This document shows, piece by piece, positions 59,788-64,000 of a stretch of DNA of 64,000 bases (positions are counted from its first letter, which is position 1; every line of letters starts with the position of its first letter). The translations under genes were made by a program, and so were the position numbers. Below the pieces are notes generated by a model. The model had not been told where the DNA came from and ran no database searches. It saw only the letters and a program-made list of their open reading frames with translations. Origin of the DNA: Planococcus versutus (GTDB lineage Bacteria > Bacillota > Bacilli > Bacillales_A > Planococcaceae); assembly GCF_001186155.3 (NCBI RefSeq), contig NZ_CP016540.2:558001-622000 (forward strand), read 5' to 3'.

Positions 59788-60906
59788 ATGCACGGTGCAT
59801 ATTTCAGTTACATTAAGTTAAAGCAAATAAAGTTATTAGAAAATCTCGAACTAAATAGTGATGAAACTGAAGTGCAACTATATATTGAACAAGCAAAATT
59901 AATGCAATTAGTCCTCCAAATGATTAAAAATACTTCAGAGGTTCTTGAATCTCTGCCAGAAGAAAAGTTCGAAACATATGATTCAACGGAAAAGGAAATT
60001 GATTTGCAAAGACTATATTTGAAACAAAACTGGTCTATAAAATATAGTGAAGAAAATCCTGAAGTAAATTTTACAGAAGAGATATCAACAGTTTATAAAT
60101 TCAGGCGTTTTTTAGTAGGAGGTGAATTATCCGGCATCAAAGCCTACCTTTCGGAAGAAGTAGTACGAAAAAATGATATTGAACATGGAGATATGGTTAG
60201 AGTGTATCCAATTGGTGTTTTGCCTAATGGAGAAACTAAGTATGCCTTTGCTCTTGAAGAAAAGATGGGAGAAGAGGCTCCGAAAAACAGAAAACAACTT
60301 GATTATTGCTTGGTAGAAGAAAGTTCTTCAAATCTAATATGTAAATCTAATAAAGACGGCGTCTTCCGTGAAGATGACATTTTTCCGGTTTTTCATATTC
60401 CAGATAAAGATGTATTTAAGCACGATTTAGCTCCAGGAGATATTGTAGACATTTCAATTGAAAATAATGAGTGGCATAAAGGAAAAGTAATTTGGAAACA
60501 TGAAATCAAATCTAAGCAAGTCTCAAAAAGATCTAACGAGAAAACGGCTAAGAAAACAAAAGCGAAATCTGGCAAACAAAATATAGAAGTAAAAAGATCC
60601 TTAGAAGGCAAAACGCTTCTGATCGTTTCGAATAAACATGACCAATCTAGCTATGAATCGCCTATAGCAAAACGCGGTGGGAAATTATTAATGGCCGATA
60701 GTGACTATTCGGTAGATATACTGAATTCTCTAGTTGCAAAATCAGATGCTGTTATCTTAATTACTTCCACTTCTTCTCATAGAGCAATGTGGACAGTAAA
60801 GGATAAAACAAAAGAGCTTGGTATCCCTTTCATTCCTTCCAGACATAAGGGAACGACTCATAATGTGAATTTGGCAGAGCAGATATTTACGAAGGAAGAA
60901 GTTTAA
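59788..60906 (+). CDS. DUF2325 domain-containing protein
   Basis: A 372-residue protein. The N-terminal about 75 residues are helical and coiled-coil-like. The middle (about 100-240) contains two similar beta-rich stretches (G-I-K-A-Y-L-S-E-E-V-V-R-K-N-D-I-E-H-G-D and D-V-F-K-H-D-L-A-P-G-D-I-V-D-I-S). A Lys-rich linker follows (about 245-268), then a DUF2325 domain (about 275-365; T-L-L-I-V-S-N-K-H-D, D-A-V-I-L-I-T and H-R-A-M-W-T-V-K-D-K-T-K-E-L-G). DUF2325 has no assigned biochemistry but recurs near defence and mobile genes. GGGGTGG precedes the ATG. Confidence 0.7.
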   Translation: MHGAYFSYIKLKQIKLLENLELNSDETEVQLYIEQAKLMQLVLQMIKNTSEVLESLPEEKFETYDSTEKEIDLQRLYLKQNWSIKYSEENPEVNFTEEISTVYKFRRFLVGGELSGIKAYLSEEVVRKNDIEHGDMVRVYPIGVLPNGETKYAFALEEKMGEEAPKNRKQLDYCLVEESSSNLICKSNKDGVFREDDIFPVFHIPDKDVFKHDLAPGDIVDISIENNEWHKGKVIWKHEIKSKQVSKRSNEKTAKKTKAKSGKQNIEVKRSLEGKTLLIVSNKHDQSSYESPIAKRGGKLLMADSDYSVDILNSLVAKSDAVILITSTSSHRAMWTVKDKTKELGIPFIPSRHKGTTHNVNLAEQIFTKEEV

Positions 60907-61298
60907 TTAAATAAAACAATGTGACCTATCCTGACTTTCAAAAAAACTTTAAAAAGCTAGTATTTAATCTTTTTAGAATGTCATTTTGGTCCCTGTTACT
61001 GGCATTTAAGGATTGTAGTGTTTAGCAATTAAGCAAATGCATAATACAACGCATATTCAACGCTTTATACGGAGTGGCGGGTTATGCTATGCAAAGCCTT
61101 CTCATGCATTCCTTTGCGTAAAGTTGTACCCGCAGAGGCTCCGTGTCAAGCGACATCGGGTTAGGAATTTATACATTCATCCGAATATCCTTAATTGCCA
61201 TTTTATACATTTCTTATCTGCCAAATACAGGTCTCAAAAAGAATTAAAGAATTTTATACTTGACGAACAAGATTAAATCAAAAGAGGAGAATTAACTA
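60907..61298. other. Intergenic region with GC-rich patch
   Basis: About 390 bp without a convincing gene. Positions about 61060-61165 are noticeably richer in GC than their surroundings and contain an imperfect hairpin ATGCAAAG/CTTTGCGT (about 61090-61120). An open frame of 79 codons across it has no ribosome site and unlikely composition. The last 20 bp carry the GAGGAG site of the helicase gene. Confidence 0.5.
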
Positions 61299-63305
61299 AT
61301 GGTTATTTTAGTGCCGACAATAGAAAACATCAGGAAATTAAGACAACGACCCACACAAGGTGAAGAAAACTTACTTGCGCTATTACAGAAGTTAAATGAT
61401 GAATATACCGTTTATTTTCAACCTTTTTTAAATGGCAGTATGCCTGATTTTATTATTCTTCATAGAATAAAAGGTATATTACTAATTGAAGTAAAAGACT
61501 GGAATTTAAAGTTATACAATATTATGGATAAAAAATGGTCATTAAAAAGCAACGATAAGGCAAGAATAAAGTCACCCCTTAAGCAAGTAAAAGATTATAA
61601 GGATCATATACACTCTTTTATAAATGGCTTTGTCGAAGAGAGCGTTCATGATCCAAGGAAATTTGGATACGTTCAGACTGCAGTTTACTTTGATTTACTT
61701 AATGAAAAGGAATCGTTAGAGTTTTGCATGGAATGTAAATCTTATAATGAAAAAATTCATATTTTAGGAAAAGATTCGATAAATACCGATAGATTTAGAG
61801 AACTAAGTTATTTCAAAAGAAATCTTTCTGATGAATTCACATCAAGATATTACGAAGAATTTCAATTACTTTTTGCTCCCTCAGTTCATATGCTTGAACT
61901 TGGTCAGGAAATTAAATATAGTAAAAGCCAGAATAAATTAATTAAAAGCAGGAAAGAAGAAATTAAAATTAAAGGGGTAGCTGGCTCAGGAAAAACATTT
62001 GTCTTAGCAAAAAGAGCTGTTAGTGCTCATATAAGAACTAAAGGTAGAGTTTTAATATTGACTTACAATATAACTTTAAGAAACTTTATTCGAGATAAAT
62101 TGAGTCAAGTTAGAGAAGAGTTTTCTTGGGATATGTTTCATATAGACAATTATCACAATTTCATTGGAACAATGAGTAATGAGTATGGAATCGATTCAAT
62201 CGCATACGATGATACGAAATTATTTGATGGTGTAGAGACACAAAAATACCAATCAATCTTTATAGATGAGATTCAAGATTACAATCTTGAATGGCAAACA
62301 ATAATTAAAAAATACTTCCTTGCTGAAAACGGAGAATTAGTAGTATTTGGGGATGAAAAACAGAATATTTACGGAAATATATTAGATGAACAGAATACTA
62401 GCACAATTGTAGAGGATAAAGAATGGAAAGTATTGAATGAATCATACCGTTTATCTACAGTAATCAATGATTTGTCGATTAACTATTATGAGAAATATCT
62501 GAAAAATAGATATTTACGTTTGGAATATACTATGCAGCAAGAACTAAGTTTTAATATTGGAGATATAAGTGAAGTGAATATAAATGGCTCTAAAGATATT
62601 TTAAGATACTGTGAATATATTTTAGAGTATATACGAAAGCATAAAATCCCTAACAATGATGTCGTAATTTTAGCACGCCATATTAGCACATTAAGAGATA
62701 TCGAAAATATTTTCAGAATTCAATATGGTCTAAGTGTAACTAAGACTTTTGAAAAGCTAGAAACTTATAATCATTTACTTGCAAAGTATGGAGAAGACAG
62801 TTGGCAATTTAAGGAGGAGATAAGAAAAGTTCGAAAAAATGAGAAGTTTGCATTTCAAATGAATAGGGGGACTATAAAAATGTCTACTATTCATAGTTTT
62901 AAAGGATGGGAGGCTGAAAATGTATTTTTATTCTTAGAAAATCCATTGGGAGAAGAAGAATTAGTAGATGAAGAAATTATTTACACTGGTATTACACGCT
63001 CAAAAAACAGATTAATATTTTTAAATAAGCATGATACAAAATATAAACAATTATTTAGTGAGAATCGTGAAATCGTAAAAGAAATTAATATTACTTTAAA
63101 TTCCCTACCAAATAAAGACTTCTTTGATGAAGAAACAACAAATTTCGATTCTATAAAGGATCTTCATAGTATTGAAATAAATGAATCTGCAAATGAGAAC
63201 TTTATTGAATTTGCTGGAGACTATGAAAGCGAATCAGATTATTGGGAACGTATTGCTGAAGATTCTGATATGACACTAGAAGAATACTTTAATTCGATGG
63301 ATTAA
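61299..63305 (+). CDS. NERD-domain nuclease fused to UvrD-like SF1 helicase
   Basis: A 668-residue protein. The N-terminal NERD domain (about residues 15-130) has the nuclease pattern M-P-D-F-I-I-L with L-I-E-V-K-D-W (E-x-K). An SF1 helicase follows: Walker A G-V-A-G-S-G-K-T (about 226-233), motif II F-I-D-E-I-Q-D, motif V T-I-H-S-F-K-G-W-E and motif VI Y-T-G-I-T-R-S-K. An acidic tail ends the protein. NERD-helicase proteins occur in defence islands; the staphylococcal Nhi protein is a related nuclease-helicase idea but of different family detail. GAGGAG nine bases upstream. All motor motifs intact. Confidence 0.83.
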   Translation: MVILVPTIENIRKLRQRPTQGEENLLALLQKLNDEYTVYFQPFLNGSMPDFIILHRIKGILLIEVKDWNLKLYNIMDKKWSLKSNDKARIKSPLKQVKDYKDHIHSFINGFVEESVHDPRKFGYVQTAVYFDLLNEKESLEFCMECKSYNEKIHILGKDSINTDRFRELSYFKRNLSDEFTSRYYEEFQLLFAPSVHMLELGQEIKYSKSQNKLIKSRKEEIKIKGVAGSGKTFVLAKRAVSAHIRTKGRVLILTYNITLRNFIRDKLSQVREEFSWDMFHIDNYHNFIGTMSNEYGIDSIAYDDTKLFDGVETQKYQSIFIDEIQDYNLEWQTIIKKYFLAENGELVVFGDEKQNIYGNILDEQNTSTIVEDKEWKVLNESYRLSTVINDLSINYYEKYLKNRYLRLEYTMQQELSFNIGDISEVNINGSKDILRYCEYILEYIRKHKIPNNDVVILARHISTLRDIENIFRIQYGLSVTKTFEKLETYNHLLAKYGEDSWQFKEEIRKVRKNEKFAFQMNRGTIKMSTIHSFKGWEAENVFLFLENPLGEEELVDEEIIYTGITRSKNRLIFLNKHDTKYKQLFSENREIVKEINITLNSLPNKDFFDEETTNFDSIKDLHSIEINESANENFIEFAGDYESESDYWERIAEDSDMTLEEYFNSMD

Positions 63306-63352
63306 TATTTCATGATACTAGATCTTATCAGTTTATAGCTGATTGGAAAATC

Positions 63353-63519
63353 GCGCCCCAGGGAGAGAACCAATTCTAAAAGATTCGGATAATACGCTAT
63401 ACTTTATATCATATACATTACTGCAACCGCTGCGTCTATGTTTAAGGCGTAGCTTTTTCATATTATTCATCTTTATAAATTGTTTGCAAATCATTCCGCT
63501 CGCTGGGACGAAATATTTA
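63353..63519 (+). repeat. Island repeat R4 (right boundary copy)
   Basis: The most complete copy. The left arm CGCCCCAGGGAGAGAAC is an imperfect inverse of the right arm TTCCGCTCGCTGGGACG, so the whole unit is a weak palindrome. The interior matches R3 closely, with hairpin GCTGCG/CGTAGC and T5. It lies between the NERD-helicase stop and a chromosomal-looking DUF4126 gene. Confidence 0.8.
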
Positions 63520-63583
63520 CGAGCGTTTGATAACTTGCTCCTATATAATGGTGAAAAGTCTTTGGATAGGAGTGGACCTTCTT

Positions 63584-64000
63584 ATGGAGATGATTCTTGC
63601 AATATGTATCGGCCTGGCTTTAAGCGCAACAGTTGGGTTCCGGATTTTTACGCCTCTATTTATCACCGGTGTTTTTGAGCGGGCAGACTGGATTACCGTG
63701 TCAGAAGGATTTAGCTGGCTCGGCAGCACCCCTGCGTTGATTGCTTTCGGAGCGGCAATCGTATTTGAAATAGCGGTTAATTATATTCCGGTTGTCGGGT
63801 CAATGATGAAACTTATTGCCACACCGATCGCGGCACTTGCGGGTATCCTGCTAACAGCGTCATTCATCGGAGATATGAATCCGCTGCTAGAATGGAGCAT
63901 CGCCATTATTGGCGGCGGGGGAGTTGCCATGGCATCACATACTACGATGACTGCTGTTAAAGGGGTAAGCGAAACCGCGCTGCTCAGTCCTGCTGTCGCC
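63584..64000 (+). CDS. DUF4126 family membrane protein (partial, runs off window)
   Basis: 139 codons are open from ATG 63584 to the window edge, so the gene is incomplete at its 3' end. The product begins M-E-M-I-L-A-I-C-I-G-L-A-L-S-A, with G-F-R-I-F-T-P-L, A-V-N-Y-I-P-V-V-G and A-S-H-T-T-M-T-A-V-K, the pattern of DUF4126 membrane proteins, with about four hydrophobic segments visible. AGGAGTGG precedes the ATG and TATAAT at 63544-63549 is the probable -10 box. Base composition returns to that of the chromosome. Function of the family unknown. Confidence 0.8.
   Translation, partial: MEMILAICIGLALSATVGFRIFTPLFITGVFERADWITVSEGFSWLGSTPALIAFGAAIVFEIAVNYIPVVGSMMKLIATPIAALAGILLTASFIGDMNPLLEWSIAIIGGGGVAMASHTTMTAVKGVSETALLSPAVA

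Noticed and set aside
61037..61276. 79-codon open frame upstream of the NERD-helicase gene
   Set aside because: No ribosome site, improbable composition, and it covers a GC-rich patch that looks like a repeat.
1..64000. CRISPR arrays, rRNA and tRNA genes
   Set aside because: No regularly spaced short repeats and no recognisable rRNA or tRNA stretches were seen on reading; this was by eye only.

Overview
The window is chromosomal DNA of a low-to-moderate GC member of the Bacillota, most likely a Planococcaceae (Planococcus/Planomicrobium-like) bacterium. That placement is inferred from strong AGGAGG-type ribosome binding sites, sigma-A promoters, intrinsic terminators after most transcription units, Bacillales gene families (flotillin, DUF1801, DUF4385, a YfiB/YfiC-like ABC pair) and a CrtI-type FAD oxidoreductase of the kind found in pigmented planococci. 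No rRNA, tRNA or CRISPR array was found.

Positions 1-39600 look like ordinary chromosome. A response-regulator tail and small housekeeping or stress genes (1-5100) precede a XRE-cupin regulator divergent from an MHS-type transporter and an ornithine-cyclodeaminase-family enzyme (5088-8087). A roughly 360-bp MITE-like repeat sits in the terminator of a maltose-acetyltransferase gene (8275-8635). Positions 10152-22172 hold an alpha-glucoside utilisation cluster: a lipoprotein binding protein and two permeases, a remote ATPase, two GH13 glucosidases with different specificity residues, an intact ROK sugar kinase plus a frameshifted duplicate, a LacI regulator and two cre/LacI-type operators. Then come a DUF4385 gene, an epimerase, a sigma-factor fragment, a MarR-controlled heterodimeric ABC exporter, a flotillin, and a TetR-associated unit joining E1alpha-E1beta-E2 of a 2-oxoacid dehydrogenase to a three-component TRAP transporter. 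An AtoE-type fatty-acid transporter closes this part.

Positions 39600-63520 form an accessory, mostly AT-rich defence island. Its modules are: a four-gene set with a GHKL ATPase, two proteins of unknown family and a GmrSD-like DUF262-DUF1524 nuclease (39916-45195); a decayed gltS tail; a YefM-YoeB toxin-antitoxin pair; a complete type I restriction-modification system whose hsdR and hsdM are separated by 550 bp of palindromic repeats; a three-gene ABC-3C-like set (nuclease-like effector, middle component, SMC/Rad50-like ATPase with zinc hook); a gene stump cut by an IS3-family element; and a DUF2325 protein followed by a NERD-nuclease/UvrD-like helicase. Four copies of a related 85-170 bp repeat (R1-R4), all in the same orientation, stand at the joints between modules. 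Immediately after R4 a chromosomal-looking DUF4126 gene starts and runs off the window.

The strongest candidates for something undescribed are the GHKL/DUF262 four-gene module, the DUF2325-NERD helicase module, and the R repeats as cassette boundaries.
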